From Metabacillus indicus LMG 22858 (GTDB lineage: Bacteria > Bacillota > Bacilli > Bacillales > Bacillaceae): a stretch of 64,000 nucleotides of DNA. Below, one piece after another: positions 42,173 through 52,345 of this stretch (position 1 is the stretch's first letter; each line of letters opens with the position of its first letter). The stretch is taken from positions 434,001 to 498,000 of the forward strand of contig NZ_JGVU02000006.1 of the NCBI RefSeq assembly GCF_000708755.2, in the 5' to 3' direction. The position numbers were made by a program, and so were the translations under genes. The notes beneath the pieces were generated by a model. It saw only the letters and a program-made list of their open reading frames with translations. It searched no databases and was not told where the DNA came from.

Positions 42173-43082
42173 TTTTTTTATAAAATTGGTAAGTCTTCAG
42201 CAAACCTTCATGAAGTGAAATTTTAGGCTCCCAGCCCATGAGGTTTTTTGCCTTGCTGTTATCAAGGAAGCTCTTTTTGATATCGCCTTTGCGTTCCTCG
42301 CCGTAATGTACGACCAGTTCCGTTCCGGTAACTTCCTGGAAAATGGCAACGGTTTTGTTGAGATCAAGTTCGATATTAGTACTTATGTTCACTATTTCAT
42401 TGTAGGATTTTTCTGTGGCAGCCACATTTGCCGTCACAAGATCTTCGACGTGGATAAAGTCTCGTGTCTGTTCACCATCACCGAAAATGGTGAAGTCCCT
42501 GCCTGAAACTGCACAATCAACAAGAATGGAGATCACTCCACCCTCCCCTTTTGGGTCCTGGTGTTTTCCGTATACGTTCGCATAACGCAGAATAGTATAA
42601 GGAATTCCGTATAACGTGCTGTATGACTGAATATAGTGCTCAGGTGTATGCTTTGAGATGCCGTATGTCGAAAGCGGCGCGACAGCATGATTCTCATCCA
42701 CAGGCAAATATTCGGGTGTGCCGTAAACAGCAGCAGAAGAAGCGTACACCAAACGTACACCAGGAACCTGTCTGCAGGCCTCAAGTACATTTATTGTTCC
42801 AAGGATATTTATTTTCGCATCAAACACAGGCTCCTTTATCGACGTCTGAACATCGATCTGAGCTGCATGATGGTTAATAACATCCGGTTTCTCTTCCTCA
42901 ACAATGCGAAGAAACTCTGCATCTGCAATATCAGCCTCATAAAAAGTGATGCCGTCAGGAAGGTACTTCTTTTTTCCTGTAGAGAGGTTATCAACAACAA
43001 CAACCTTATGGTTTTGTTTCAAGTATTCTTCAACTAAGTTGGAGCCGATGAATCCGGCTCCCCCAGTTACTAATACTTTCAT
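42168..43082 (-). CDS. NAD-dependent UDP-sugar 4-epimerase
   Basis: A 304-residue extended short-chain dehydrogenase: NAD motif GGAGFIGSN at the N-terminus, catalytic Ser-Ser-Ala region YASSAAVYG and active-site YGISK (YxxxK). Best fits GalE/Gne-type epimerases. Its start overlaps the end of the UDP-glucose dehydrogenase gene by 4 nt, so it may act on UDP-glucuronate or UDP-glucose. Confidence 0.88.
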   Translation of the reverse strand: MKVLVTGGAGFIGSNLVEEYLKQNHKVVVVDNLSTGKKKYLPDGITFYEADIADAEFLRIVEEEKPDVINHHAAQIDVQTSIKEPVFDAKINILGTINVLEACRQVPGVRLVYASSAAVYGTPEYLPVDENHAVAPLSTYGISKHTPEHYIQSYSTLYGIPYTILRYANVYGKHQDPKGEGGVISILVDCAVSGRDFTIFGDGEQTRDFIHVEDLVTANVAATEKSYNEIVNISTNIELDLNKTVAIFQEVTGTELVVHYGEERKGDIKKSFLDNSKAKNLMGWEPKISLHEGLLKTYQFYKKM

Positions 43083-44398
43083 GATGTAACCCTCTTTCCG
43101 TTCACTGTTTTACGTCCAATAGAGGCATAGTAGAAGCCTTGATTTTCCATAAACCCAGGATCAAAAACGTTTCTTCCGTCAATCATGATTTTTTCGTTCA
43201 GCGCTTTTCCTGCTTTAGCCACATCAAGATTTTTGATTTCATCCCAGTCAGTCAAAAGCAAAATAGCATCGGCATTTTGAATAGCCTCTTCAACAGAATC
43301 AGCTGTTTTGAGATTATTGATGACTTTTTTCGCATTTTCTGCAGCTACAGGATCATAACCGACCGGATGGGCACCGTGTTTTTGAAGTTCTTCAATGATT
43401 TCAATGGACGGCGCATCGCGCATATCATCTGTATTCGGCTTGAATGCAAGGCCCAGGACGGCAATTTTTTTGTTTGCAATATTGTTATCATAAGCTTCAA
43501 GAAGTTTATCAACAATTTTAAACCGCTGCAGCTTATTGACGTATTCCACATCACGTACAATCTTAAAGTCATATCCGGCCTGCTTCGCAATGCTGACAAG
43601 GGCACTCGTATCTTTAGGAAAACAAGATCCGCCGTATCCAATTCCCGCATTCAAAAAGGCGGATCCAATCCGGTTATCATGCCCCATACCTTCTGCAACC
43701 TTTGTCACGTCTGCTCCAACAAGCTCGCAGATATTGGCAATTTCATTAATGAAGCTTATTTTTGTAGCGAGGAAGGCGTTGGCAGCGTATTTAATCATTT
43801 CAGCTGTTTCAACGTCTGCTGTAACAATTGTTGTATTAAAAGGAGCATGAAGCTCCTTCAATAGCGCTTCTGCCTTTGCAGACTCAACCCCTATAACTGC
43901 TCTTTCCATATTCATCGTGTCTTTAATCGCAGATCCTTCTCTTAAAAACTCCGGATTAGAGGCAATGTCAAAATTACTGTGACCCGCTGCTTTTTCAATA
44001 ATGGCTTTAACACGCTTGCCTGTTCCAACCGGTACTGTGCTTTTTGTCACAATGACTTTGTAGTCTTTAAGGTTTTCCCCAATTTGTTCAGCCACTTTGT
44101 CCACAAACGCAAGATTTGCTTCACCATTTTCTTTAGGTGGGGTTCCAACTGCAATGTATACTGCATCAGCACCTTCCATGCCTTCGGCAAGGTCTGTTGA
44201 GAAATGCAGTCTTCCCTCATTTATATTTTTTTTCATCAGTTCATCGAGACCCGGCTCATAGATAGGAGATTCTCCCATTTTCATGCGTTCAATTTTCCGT
44301 TCATCAATATCAATGCAAGTAACGCTGTTGCCGATGTCACTGAAACACACTCCCGAAACAAGACCAACATAGCCAGTTCCAACCACACAAATCTTCAT
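43079..44398 (-). CDS. ugd: UDP-glucose 6-dehydrogenase
   Basis: A 439-residue enzyme that oxidises UDP-glucose to UDP-glucuronate with two NAD. NAD motif GTGYVGLVSG, catalytic cysteine in GYGGSCFPKDT (about residue 260), and the UDP-binding C-terminal domain are present. It implies a uronic acid in the surface polymer, as in teichuronic acid (TuaD). Second gene of the operon. Confidence 0.96.
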   Translation of the reverse strand: MKICVVGTGYVGLVSGVCFSDIGNSVTCIDIDERKIERMKMGESPIYEPGLDELMKKNINEGRLHFSTDLAEGMEGADAVYIAVGTPPKENGEANLAFVDKVAEQIGENLKDYKVIVTKSTVPVGTGKRVKAIIEKAAGHSNFDIASNPEFLREGSAIKDTMNMERAVIGVESAKAEALLKELHAPFNTTIVTADVETAEMIKYAANAFLATKISFINEIANICELVGADVTKVAEGMGHDNRIGSAFLNAGIGYGGSCFPKDTSALVSIAKQAGYDFKIVRDVEYVNKLQRFKIVDKLLEAYDNNIANKKIAVLGLAFKPNTDDMRDAPSIEIIEELQKHGAHPVGYDPVAAENAKKVINNLKTADSVEEAIQNADAILLLTDWDEIKNLDVAKAGKALNEKIMIDGRNVFDPGFMENQGFYYASIGRKTVNGKRVTS

Positions 44399-44423
44399 GC
44401 TAGTTCCCTCTTTTCATATGTAG

Positions 44424-45305
44424 TTATTTATGTTTTTGAGCGAGTGAATTAATTAATTGCTGAACCGGCTCCTTTAAATCATCCCTCATTAGAGCAAATT
44501 CAAGCGTTGCTTCTATAAAGCCAAATTTATTTCCTATATCATAACGGCGCCCTTCAAACATATAACCATGAATGTTCTGTATCTTCAAAAGTTCTTTTAG
44601 CGCATCCGTCAACTGAATTTCGTTCCCTGCACCTGGCTTTGTATTTTCTAGAATCTGCAGAACTTCAGGAGTCAATACGTATCGTCCCATAATCGCAAGA
44701 TCTGATGGAGCATCCTCAACAGCAGGCTTTTCAACGAGATTTTTCACTTTAAATAAATCTCCTTTGCTTTCGCCCATATCAGGATCAATGACTCCGTAAC
44801 TTGAAAGCTGGTGCTTTTCTACCTTCTGCACACCTATGACAGAAGACTGTGTTTTTTCAAACTGGTTAATCAGCTGCTTTAGACACGGCTCACCTTTTGG
44901 AACAACGATATCATCTCCAAGTAAAACCGCAAATGGATCATCCCCAATAAACTTTCGTGCACACCATATGGCATGGCCAAGGCCTTTCGGCTCTTTTTGT
45001 CGGATGTAATGAATGTCCACCATCTCCGAGATTCGCTGCACTTCATCCAGCTGATCATACTTCCCTTTGGACGCAAGCGTTTCCTCAAGCTCAAGCGCAC
45101 GGTCAAAGTGATCTTCAATGGCACGTTTACCGCGCCCGGTCACAATCAGAATATCTTCAATCCCTGACTTGACAGCTTCTTCGATAATGTATTGTATCGT
45201 CGGACGGTCCACAATCGGGAGCATTTCTTTTGGCTGTGCTTTTGTAGCAGGCAAGAAACGGGTACCCAGTCCTGCAGCTGGTATAATGGCTTTTTTAACT
45301 TTCAT
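44424..45305 (-). CDS. gtaB: UTP-glucose-1-phosphate uridylyltransferase
   Basis: A 293-residue nucleotidyltransferase: [27 protein letters not shown], then VLLGDDIV and the C-terminal [11 protein letters not shown]. Makes UDP-glucose, the substrate of the next gene. GtaB and its paralogue YngB cannot be separated here, so this may be a pathway-specific copy. TGGAGGAAT precedes the ATG. Confidence 0.94.
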   Translation of the reverse strand: MKVKKAIIPAAGLGTRFLPATKAQPKEMLPIVDRPTIQYIIEEAVKSGIEDILIVTGRGKRAIEDHFDRALELEETLASKGKYDQLDEVQRISEMVDIHYIRQKEPKGLGHAIWCARKFIGDDPFAVLLGDDIVVPKGEPCLKQLINQFEKTQSSVIGVQKVEKHQLSSYGVIDPDMGESKGDLFKVKNLVEKPAVEDAPSDLAIMGRYVLTPEVLQILENTKPGAGNEIQLTDALKELLKIQNIHGYMFEGRRYDIGNKFGFIEATLEFALMRDDLKEPVQQLINSLAQKHK

Positions 45306-45628
45306 TATGATTCCTCCAATGAAAATACTTTTATATACTTCGTATATTTTTTAAAAAAAGTGACCAGAAAAGAAAATTTTCCGGCTATACCGCTTTAAAT
45401 CATTTTTCATTATAATGGGATATGACTGACACCAAAAAAACGTTCAAAGATACGCAATAAACAGACAATCTAAACTCAATAACATATCATACCACATTTA
45501 AAAAAGATAATGAATTAAATAGTAACCCGGTTTAGTCTCCTAACGTTATTATGCCAAGAAAGAGGCACTTTCATGAAGAATCAATTATTGGGACGAATCA
45601 GTCTGTCTAAAAGTGAGGAATATCCAAA
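45306..45628. other. Divergent gap between gtaB and the plus-strand flippase
   Basis: About 320 bp. It must carry promoters in both directions; a minus-strand TATAAT lies near 45409-45414 without a good -35. A short plus-strand frame (45573-45647) overlaps the flippase start and lacks a good ribosome-binding site. Confidence 0.5.
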
Positions 45629-47050
45629 ATGCTCCGACATACATTAAATTACTTCTTTGCCAAAGGTCTCCCCGGGGTTGTAAACTTTTTGGCAATCGCC
45701 ATCTACACACGGCTTTTGACTCCCGATGAATACGGTGAATATGCGTTGATTCTTGCATCTGTGAGCATGATGAGCTCGCTCGTTTTTCACTGGCTCAGAA
45801 TGGGATTGCTCAGGTTCAACCCTAAACACGAGGGGGGAACAAAAGCGGTTTTCTTAAGTTCGATTGCAGCATCCTTTCTCTCATTGCTCGCTTTTTCTCT
45901 TCTGATTGGAACGGCCCTTTTTTTTGCCGTGCATGACTTTCGTCTTCTAGGGTTTATTTGGTTTCTCGGACTTGCCATGCTCGCTGTACAAAGTGTTTAT
46001 GATTTGCTTTTAGAGCTCTTGCGGTCTGAATTGAACTCAAAAATGTATGGAATCATGACTGCAGTAAAGGTTGTGTCTTCACTTGTTATGTCCATTTTTC
46101 TTATATGGGCGGGTTTTGGAAGCACCGCCATTATTATGGGTATGATTTTCGGCATGGTGCTGCCAATCGTTTTTTTACTTCCCCGCTATATCGGGGATAT
46201 CCGTCTCAATCTCGCAGACAGGACGTTAATAAGAGAGATTGTGATCTACTCCCTTCCCTTTGCTGCCACTCTTTCAATGGAGTATATCTTTTTAAGCTCA
46301 GACCGCTTTGTTATCGGCTATTTTCTCGGCGCGGCAAAGACAGGAATTTATGCCGTTTCGTATGATCTGGCAAAACAAATATTGATGATGATTATGATGA
46401 TTATCAACCTTGCAGCATACCCTCTTGTCGTCAAAGCCTTTGAGCAGCGCGGCGTACATGCTGCCCAGGTTCAGATGAATAAAAATACTACTTTTCTGCT
46501 GCTTGTCTCCATTCCGGCTGCAGCTGGCATGATTATGCTAAGCAAACCGTTTACATCCATTTTTCTTGGAAGCGGATTTCAGCAGGAAACAGCTATAATC
46601 TTTGCTTTTGTGACATTCTCTGTTTTGCTGCAGGGATTTAAGATATATTATTTCGACCTTGCTTTTCAGCTGGGAGAGAACACAAAGCTTCAAATTTGGC
46701 CGGTGCTTATTTCAGCTGTGGTTAATATCGTTCTGAACATTCTCCTCGTACCGCAATATGGAATTCTTGGTGCAGCTTATTCGACGATCTTCTCCTACGG
46801 ACTTGCCATGCTTTTAAGCCTTTTTATCGGGAGAAATCTTTTCCCGCTGACATTTCCGGCAAAAGAAGCGTTTAAAATTGTTCTATCTGCAGCAGTAATG
46901 TGCCTCTCCCTCCAGCCGCTTCTAAACATGGAAGGAACCATCTATTTTGCGGTTCAGGTTGCAATTGGCATTGTAAGTTACATATTGATGATACTGGCAT
47001 GTAACGTCGCCCAATTAAGGACCGTTATAATCAGCAAGCTTATGAAATAG
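45629..47050 (+). CDS. Second polysaccharide flippase (Wzx-like)
   Basis: A 473-residue membrane protein with 12-14 helices, starting LRHTLNYFFAKGLPGVVNFLAIAIYTRLLTPDEYGEYAL, the polysaccharide transport family pattern. It is the only plus-strand gene in the locus and has its own terminator. GTGAGGA lies upstream. Its presence beside another flippase suggests two export routes or acquisition of a second locus. Confidence 0.9.
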   Translation: MLRHTLNYFFAKGLPGVVNFLAIAIYTRLLTPDEYGEYALILASVSMMSSLVFHWLRMGLLRFNPKHEGGTKAVFLSSIAASFLSLLAFSLLIGTALFFAVHDFRLLGFIWFLGLAMLAVQSVYDLLLELLRSELNSKMYGIMTAVKVVSSLVMSIFLIWAGFGSTAIIMGMIFGMVLPIVFLLPRYIGDIRLNLADRTLIREIVIYSLPFAATLSMEYIFLSSDRFVIGYFLGAAKTGIYAVSYDLAKQILMMIMMIINLAAYPLVVKAFEQRGVHAAQVQMNKNTTFLLLVSIPAAAGMIMLSKPFTSIFLGSGFQQETAIIFAFVTFSVLLQGFKIYYFDLAFQLGENTKLQIWPVLISAVVNIVLNILLVPQYGILGAAYSTIFSYGLAMLLSLFIGRNLFPLTFPAKEAFKIVLSAAVMCLSLQPLLNMEGTIYFAVQVAIGIVSYILMILACNVAQLRTVIISKLMK

Positions 47051-47092
47051 AAAAAGAGCGGGGACTTTTTGTCTCCGCTCTTTTTACTCATT
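47050..47092. terminator. Bidirectional terminator between flippase and glycosyltransferase genes
   Basis: Stem AGAGCGGGGAC / GTCTCCGCTCT with A5 and T5 flanks. Confidence 0.85.
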
Positions 47093-47100
47093 TACAGCAT

Positions 47101-47904
47101 TCAGCCCCGCTTTTTATAGCTGATCATTTCCCTGACTGAGGCGAAATAATAGGGAAATGGTTTTTCTAAGTATTTGTATTTTTTTATAAACAAGGCAGTA
47201 AGCATCAGAAACCCGACAGGCAGGTTGGATATGCGCCGGAAAAGAGGTCCTTTGCTTAAGAAAGATTTGTAATTCAGCCTGGAATCAGTACTTGGCTTCA
47301 GATGATAGACAATAACATTATTAACATATGACACGGAATGGCCCAGGCTGTGAAGATGAGAAAGAAAAATATTTTCTTCTCCGCTGACATACCTGGCTCC
47401 AAGGCCAAAGTCTTCATCAAAGAAAACATCTTCTTTCTTCACCCTGTCCAGTGAAATGAAAAATTCAATGGAGGAACGCTGAAACAGCTCCCTCAATGTC
47501 AGGGTGTCTTTTGGCTCTCTTGCATAATTTTTATAATAGACATTGGTGACCGGATCAAAGATTTGAAAACATACGCCCGCTTTATCAGGGTGATTTTGAA
47601 GAAAAGCTTCTGCATCTTTAAATGCGTAAGGCGGATACCAGCAGTCGTCATCAGAAAAGGTGACGATGCTCCCTGACACTGCTTTCATCCCTTCATTTCT
47701 TGAATAAGAAAGCCCTTTTCGGTTTAATCGTACATGTTTGGTTGGAAAAGTGTATGCACCAAGCAACTCTTCCACTTTTTCGTGATTGTCCTGTGAAACA
47801 ACAATCGCTTCAAAGTTTTGGCTTTCTTGCACGGAAAGGCTTTGAAATAATCTGTTCAGCTCTTCAACTCTCGTGCCCAGTGTAGGAATAATGACACTAA
47901 TCAT
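47101..47904 (-). CDS. Family 2 glycosyltransferase
   Basis: A 267-residue GT-A enzyme: SVIIPTLGTRVEELNRLFQSL, metal site FSDDDCWYP, and a C-terminal amphipathic segment (LMLTALFIKKYKYL) that may touch the membrane. Donor and acceptor unknown. Last gene of a three-glycosyltransferase run (47101-49973). Confidence 0.88.
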   Translation of the reverse strand: MISVIIPTLGTRVEELNRLFQSLSVQESQNFEAIVVSQDNHEKVEELLGAYTFPTKHVRLNRKGLSYSRNEGMKAVSGSIVTFSDDDCWYPPYAFKDAEAFLQNHPDKAGVCFQIFDPVTNVYYKNYAREPKDTLTLRELFQRSSIEFFISLDRVKKEDVFFDEDFGLGARYVSGEENIFLSHLHSLGHSVSYVNNVIVYHLKPSTDSRLNYKSFLSKGPLFRRISNLPVGFLMLTALFIKKYKYLEKPFPYYFASVREMISYKKRG

Positions 47905-47923
47905 GAAAATCTCGCCCTCACTC

Positions 47924-48844
47924 TTATAATGGTTTCATTGTTTTATAAACAAATTTATTTAAAAGATTTAATGTCTTGGGATGAAGGAATAATGCGGCTG
48001 CCCTCAGGTTCGGATAATACAAAAAGCTTTTGACGGAATATTTGAGGGATTCACCATAGCTTTTCCTGTGAACGGCTTTTGATAAATGCATATACCTTGA
48101 AGAACAAAAACGACGTTTCACATCCGGCCCAAGTACCGTTAGTTCTTTTTCATATTTTTCAAAAAGGTAGGAGACTGCCCGCTTATGATGATCACTGTTT
48201 CCGGATATCTGGTGATTTGGGTCATCTGCAATTGTATACCGTACATAACACCCCCGGTCATGCTCGATTACGGCATGTTTGCAGCACCTTATCCATAGGT
48301 CATAGTCTTGCATAGCAGGAAGGTTCACGTCAAATCCTCCCGTTTTCTCAAACAGCTCCTTTTTAATTGAGACAGAAGAAGTTGTCCCAATTAGATTGTC
48401 AAAGAAAATGTCAGGATATAATCTTCCCCTTTTTTGCGGAAGAATGACACGGGTGATTTTATTTCGATTCGTATCCTTAACAACAAGCTTCCCGGAATAA
48501 ACCAGTCCTATGTCTGCAGATTGCTTAAATGTAATGAGCTGTTGTTCGATTTTTTCCGGTTCCCAGGTGTCATCGTCATCAAGAAACATAAGAATGTCCC
48601 CGCTGGATAAGGCGGCGCCAAGATTCCTTGCCGTACACGCCCCCTTGGCCGGCACCTGCTCTTTAAGATGAAGTGCATAGCTGTCCGGTTTGAAACGCTC
48701 TAACATCTGTATGGTCTTTCGATCCCCGCCATCATTAATTACAATGACCTCATGCGGTTTTATTGTCTGCCTATTTATGCTCGTTAATGCCTCAAAAAGA
48801 GCTTTAGCCCGTTTATGAGTGGGGATAATCACTGAAACTTTCAT
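47924..48844 (-). CDS. Family 2 glycosyltransferase
   Basis: A 306-residue GT-A enzyme: SVIIPTHKRAKALFEALTSINRQTI, VINDGG, and metal site LDDDDTWEPEK. The ATG at 48844 has AGGTGA 9 nt upstream and is preferred; a GTG four codons earlier (48856) is possible. The gene overlaps the upstream GT4 gene by about 30 nt, so the two are probably coupled. Confidence 0.88.
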   Translation of the reverse strand: MKVSVIIPTHKRAKALFEALTSINRQTIKPHEVIVINDGGDRKTIQMLERFKPDSYALHLKEQVPAKGACTARNLGAALSSGDILMFLDDDDTWEPEKIEQQLITFKQSADIGLVYSGKLVVKDTNRNKITRVILPQKRGRLYPDIFFDNLIGTTSSVSIKKELFEKTGGFDVNLPAMQDYDLWIRCCKHAVIEHDRGCYVRYTIADDPNHQISGNSDHHKRAVSYLFEKYEKELTVLGPDVKRRFCSSRYMHLSKAVHRKSYGESLKYSVKSFLYYPNLRAAALFLHPKTLNLLNKFVYKTMKPL

Positions 48845-49973
48845 GACTTTTTTCACCTGACTCCCTTTTTAGCACCTTCTCGTAATGATCGACCGAGAAA
48901 TCTTTGCTCATTGCTAGAAGATGATGCTCTAAGTGTTCTTTATCTATTTTCATAGGTTCAGATAGTTGTTGAAGCAGCGCTTCAGACAGTTTGTCTGCAT
49001 CGCCTACCGGGAACAGCAGCCCGAAATCCCCATTTTTCAGAATTTCTCTTGGACCGCTCTCACAGTCTGATGATACAACTGCGGTACCCAGGTAAAGAGC
49101 TTCTGCAAGGACATTCCCAAAACCCTCCCATTTTGATGCAAGAACAAACACATCTGCATGTTTAATATAGGAATAAGGGTTTTCGCTAAATCCTATAAAA
49201 TCAACCTCTGAATCTATTTGTAATTCTTTTGCTAGGTCTTTCAGTTCTTTTCTTATCGATTCTTTACCGTCTCCTGCAATAATAAGTTTTGCAGGTGTAT
49301 GCTTTAAAACAGCTGCAAAGCCTTTAAGCAGGGTGGGGTAATCTTTCGCCTCAAACAACCTGCCGACTGCAAGCACAACCGGCACTTTCCTGTCTGCCAG
49401 CCAAGGATGATTCAAGTTTACTTCGGCCTTCTTTTTAATAGAAGGATCTAAAACCGGGTTATAAATAACCTCGATTTTCGTTTCCGGGATTCCCAGGAAC
49501 TGAGCCGAAGCGGCAGCTGTTCCTTTTGAAACAGCAACAATTTTATTTGCCCGTCTGAAAGCGGCTTTCAATAAAAACGGATTGATTTTTTGTACAAATT
49601 TTCTAGTCTTTTTATACGATCTCATCAAGTTTGTATGCAATGTGGGAATGTGGCGTGTTTTAGAGAATGAGAAGGTCATCGCAAGTGAAGAAATAATATT
49701 TGCATTATCCAAGGCTGATATCAGGAATTCCGGCTTTTGCCTGCGCAAATAGCGGATTAAAGGCACGAGGCTGAAAAACGTCTTCTTGCTTTTCAGGTCA
49801 ATAACATTTACGTCACTGGAAACTTCCTGAAGAAGTTCGCCTTTTTTTTGAACAAGAATAAGGTCAATGCTGTGTCCGCGCTGTGCAAGGCCGTTTGCCA
49901 GGGTAATCATGACTTTCTCCGCCCCGCCAAACCCCAATACCGGGATAAAAAGAGCAATTTTCAACTGATTCAT
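48813..49973 (-). CDS. Family 4 glycosyltransferase
   Basis: A 386-residue GT-B enzyme: N-terminal GFGGAEKVMITLANGLAQRGHSIDL, then VLAVGRLFEAKDYPTLLKGFA, FIGFSENPYSYIKHADVFVLASKWEGFGNVLAEAL and the EX7E motif. Retaining transferase using an NDP-sugar; specificity unknown. Confidence 0.92.
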   Translation of the reverse strand: MNQLKIALFIPVLGFGGAEKVMITLANGLAQRGHSIDLILVQKKGELLQEVSSDVNVIDLKSKKTFFSLVPLIRYLRRQKPEFLISALDNANIISSLAMTFSFSKTRHIPTLHTNLMRSYKKTRKFVQKINPFLLKAAFRRANKIVAVSKGTAAASAQFLGIPETKIEVIYNPVLDPSIKKKAEVNLNHPWLADRKVPVVLAVGRLFEAKDYPTLLKGFAAVLKHTPAKLIIAGDGKESIRKELKDLAKELQIDSEVDFIGFSENPYSYIKHADVFVLASKWEGFGNVLAEALYLGTAVVSSDCESGPREILKNGDFGLLFPVGDADKLSEALLQQLSEPMKIDKEHLEHHLLAMSKDFSVDHYEKVLKRESGEKSHESFSDYPHS

Positions 49974-50029
49974 CCTTTAGTTAATCTTATTAAAAACTTC
50001 TTCTACTATTTTACACGGTTTTATGGAAA

Positions 50030-50059
50030 AAAGAAAAGGCTGTCCGCAAAGACAGCCTA
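50030..50059 (-). terminator. Terminator of the SpoIID/LytB-CWB2 gene
   Basis: Stem AGGCTGTC / GACAGCCT followed by TTTTCTTTTTT on the minus strand. Confidence 0.8.
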
Positions 50060-50071
50060 ATCCATTTATTC

Positions 50072-52294
50072 TCAGTCCAGAAAGGAACGCTGAAGTTCAT
50101 TTCGAACCCCGTCTGAAATAGCATTTTTCCCGCCTAAATAATGAATATGGGGAACAAACGTCATATGTTCATTGATATAGTTTGTCACACTTTCCGGAAC
50201 TGCGTCCTGTTCTACCAAGATGATTGGAGCGTGATAATTAGAAGCAAGGACTGAGCCAGGGAGCGCATCAATAAATTGCTTCCCTTGTGCAAAAAACACA
50301 TTGCGGGTATCAAGGTTATATTTCTTAACGATGTTGATGCTCGTTTCGTAACGGTCGCTGCCTGAAACACGGTCAACATTTGCTGAGCCTACTAAAGCTT
50401 TGAGGTCACCTTCAACCTTGGCCGAAACAGCGTCTTCTCCGCCTACAATGGTTATTTTTTTCACCCCGCTCTTTTCAATAAACTGAGCAGTTGGCTGTGG
50501 AACAGCATCTTTCTTAGTGTACAGAATAGGCATGTTTTCAAAGGCAGCGTAGGATGCGATGGAGAGTGCATCCGGAGAATTGCTTTGATCAGAAGTAATG
50601 AAAACAGAACCGGAATGACCTGTCTGAGCTGCAACAGCAGCAGACGTTTCGTAACGGTCATTTCCACTGATGCGGTACACGTAGCCGGCAAAAGGTTTCA
50701 GCTCATTTTCAACAGTCTGGTTAATGGCTGAAGTTCCGCCCAGAATAACAATTGTTGAAGGATTCAGCTTTTGCAGCGTCTGCTTGACAGAATCTGATAA
50801 CTTGTCAGGCTTGCTCAACATAAGGGGAGCGTTGTATTTTTTTGCAAGAACGCTTCCTGTCAGCGCATCCACCGGATTATCTCCTCTTCCGATAAAAACG
50901 GTGTTCACAGATGTCCAGCCATACTCAGCAATCGCTGCACTTGTAGCATACCGGTCATCTCCCTCGATTTCTTTCATTGCCTGAGTGATGTAGGTATCAA
51001 ATGTCGTTCCGGGATAGTAGAAGTTCAGTATATCTCTATAGCCTTTACCCTGATCTGCCATGGCCTTGGCCCCGTACTGGCTCATTCCGACCCCGTGACC
51101 GTATCCGCGTCCTGAAATGGTATACAATCCGTTTTGAAGAGAAAGGGCATCAACCAGGTGGCTTTTGAAATCATTTAGACCAAACATAGAACGCAAAGTT
51201 GAAATGGGTACATTTGACCCCTCTTTTACAACGGTTTCAAGCTTGCCGTCTTTCATTTGGTACGTGCCGTTTCCATTTTTCACAAAAAATTCAATTCGGT
51301 AACTGCCTGATTTGCGGCGGTCTCCGCTTGTTTTGTCATTAGAGACTGCGAGTTTCGTAATTTTGACGATTTTAAGTTCTTTCCCTTTTAAACTGGCATC
51401 TGTACCGAGCCACTTCTTGATGTTCCCTGCATATTTCGTGTCTTTTTCTAATTGGGAACCCCACCATGCTTCCGGTTTCGTTAAGTCAAGCTTGAGGGTA
51501 TCCAGCTGATTTTCATTCAGTTTTATCGTCCATAGATTTTGAGGATCATATGGATCTTGTTTAGCCGGGAGGTAAGGCAGCGGAGTGCCGCTTGTCCATA
51601 CATTTGCATTGTTTTCTGTTTTGCCTCCGTTGCTTGAGCTGTACTGGGCTTCTATTAGATTACCATTCACCTTGAGGACCTGGCCTTTTGTAAGGTTTAC
51701 AGCAGCATTGGAATTTGCACTTGCCCTGCTCGTATATCCATCATATCTTTGTACACTCACGGTGTCGTCGATGTTTTTACTTTTGAGCGCTTTTGTCCTT
51801 GCAGCAACTGATTGTGCCTTTAGGGCTTCAACCGCCCAGCTGCTGGGCATTTCACCGGGTACAACACCTTTTAAATAATCTTCTATCGGAAGGCTGTTGA
51901 CAGGGCGTATATACTGACTGCTTTCTAGAGTGAATTTCATCGTTCCCAGGTAAGGGCGTCCGTCTATTGAAATGAGGTTTTCTGTCCCGTATTTAACCGG
52001 CTTGAAGACAGGATCAGATGAAAAAGTTACTGCTTTTTGACTGCCGATATACAAAACAAGTTTGCCATTCTCACTCTTTATTTCGTACGGTTCACCCGTT
52101 TTTAAACGAAACGTATTTTCGTTCTCAAGATAATACTCTCCAGAGACACTTACAGACAGTTCCTTTGAATTACCTGTATAATGCTTCAGCTTTACAGATA
52201 CTTCCGCAGGATTTTCAGCTGCTGCAAGGATATTTTCATCAGCAAAAAGAAAAAGCAATGTTAATGCGACAATCGACATAAAAACCTTATTCAA
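50072..52294 (-). CDS. lytB: LytB-like protein: SpoIID domain plus three CWB2 repeats
   Basis: A 740-residue exported protein. Signal peptide (1-25), a beta-rich N-terminal region, SpoIID/LytB domain (about 130-430; LPIEDYLKGVVPGEMPSSWAVEALKAQSVAARTKAL, and GRGYGHGVGMSQYGAKAMA), then three cell-wall-binding type 2 repeats marked by GDDRYATSAAI, GNDRYETSAAV and GSDRYETSINI. In B. subtilis LytB enhances the amidase LytC; SpoIID relatives have lytic transglycosylase activity. TTG start with GGAGG upstream; an ATG 15 nt downstream is possible. The amidase gene lies two genes upstream. Confidence 0.9.
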   Translation of the reverse strand: MNKVFMSIVALTLLFLFADENILAAAENPAEVSVKLKHYTGNSKELSVSVSGEYYLENENTFRLKTGEPYEIKSENGKLVLYIGSQKAVTFSSDPVFKPVKYGTENLISIDGRPYLGTMKFTLESSQYIRPVNSLPIEDYLKGVVPGEMPSSWAVEALKAQSVAARTKALKSKNIDDTVSVQRYDGYTSRASANSNAAVNLTKGQVLKVNGNLIEAQYSSSNGGKTENNANVWTSGTPLPYLPAKQDPYDPQNLWTIKLNENQLDTLKLDLTKPEAWWGSQLEKDTKYAGNIKKWLGTDASLKGKELKIVKITKLAVSNDKTSGDRRKSGSYRIEFFVKNGNGTYQMKDGKLETVVKEGSNVPISTLRSMFGLNDFKSHLVDALSLQNGLYTISGRGYGHGVGMSQYGAKAMADQGKGYRDILNFYYPGTTFDTYITQAMKEIEGDDRYATSAAIAEYGWTSVNTVFIGRGDNPVDALTGSVLAKKYNAPLMLSKPDKLSDSVKQTLQKLNPSTIVILGGTSAINQTVENELKPFAGYVYRISGNDRYETSAAVAAQTGHSGSVFITSDQSNSPDALSIASYAAFENMPILYTKKDAVPQPTAQFIEKSGVKKITIVGGEDAVSAKVEGDLKALVGSANVDRVSGSDRYETSINIVKKYNLDTRNVFFAQGKQFIDALPGSVLASNYHAPIILVEQDAVPESVTNYINEHMTFVPHIHYLGGKNAISDGVRNELQRSFLD

Positions 52295-52345
52295 CTGTTC
52301 GATTCCTCCACCATAAATAGATTAAGAGTGACTAATTATGATAGT

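Noticed and set aside
45573-45647. 24-codon plus-strand frame before the second flippase
   Set aside because: Weak ribosome-binding site, and it overlaps the better-supported flippase start; a leader peptide cannot be excluded.
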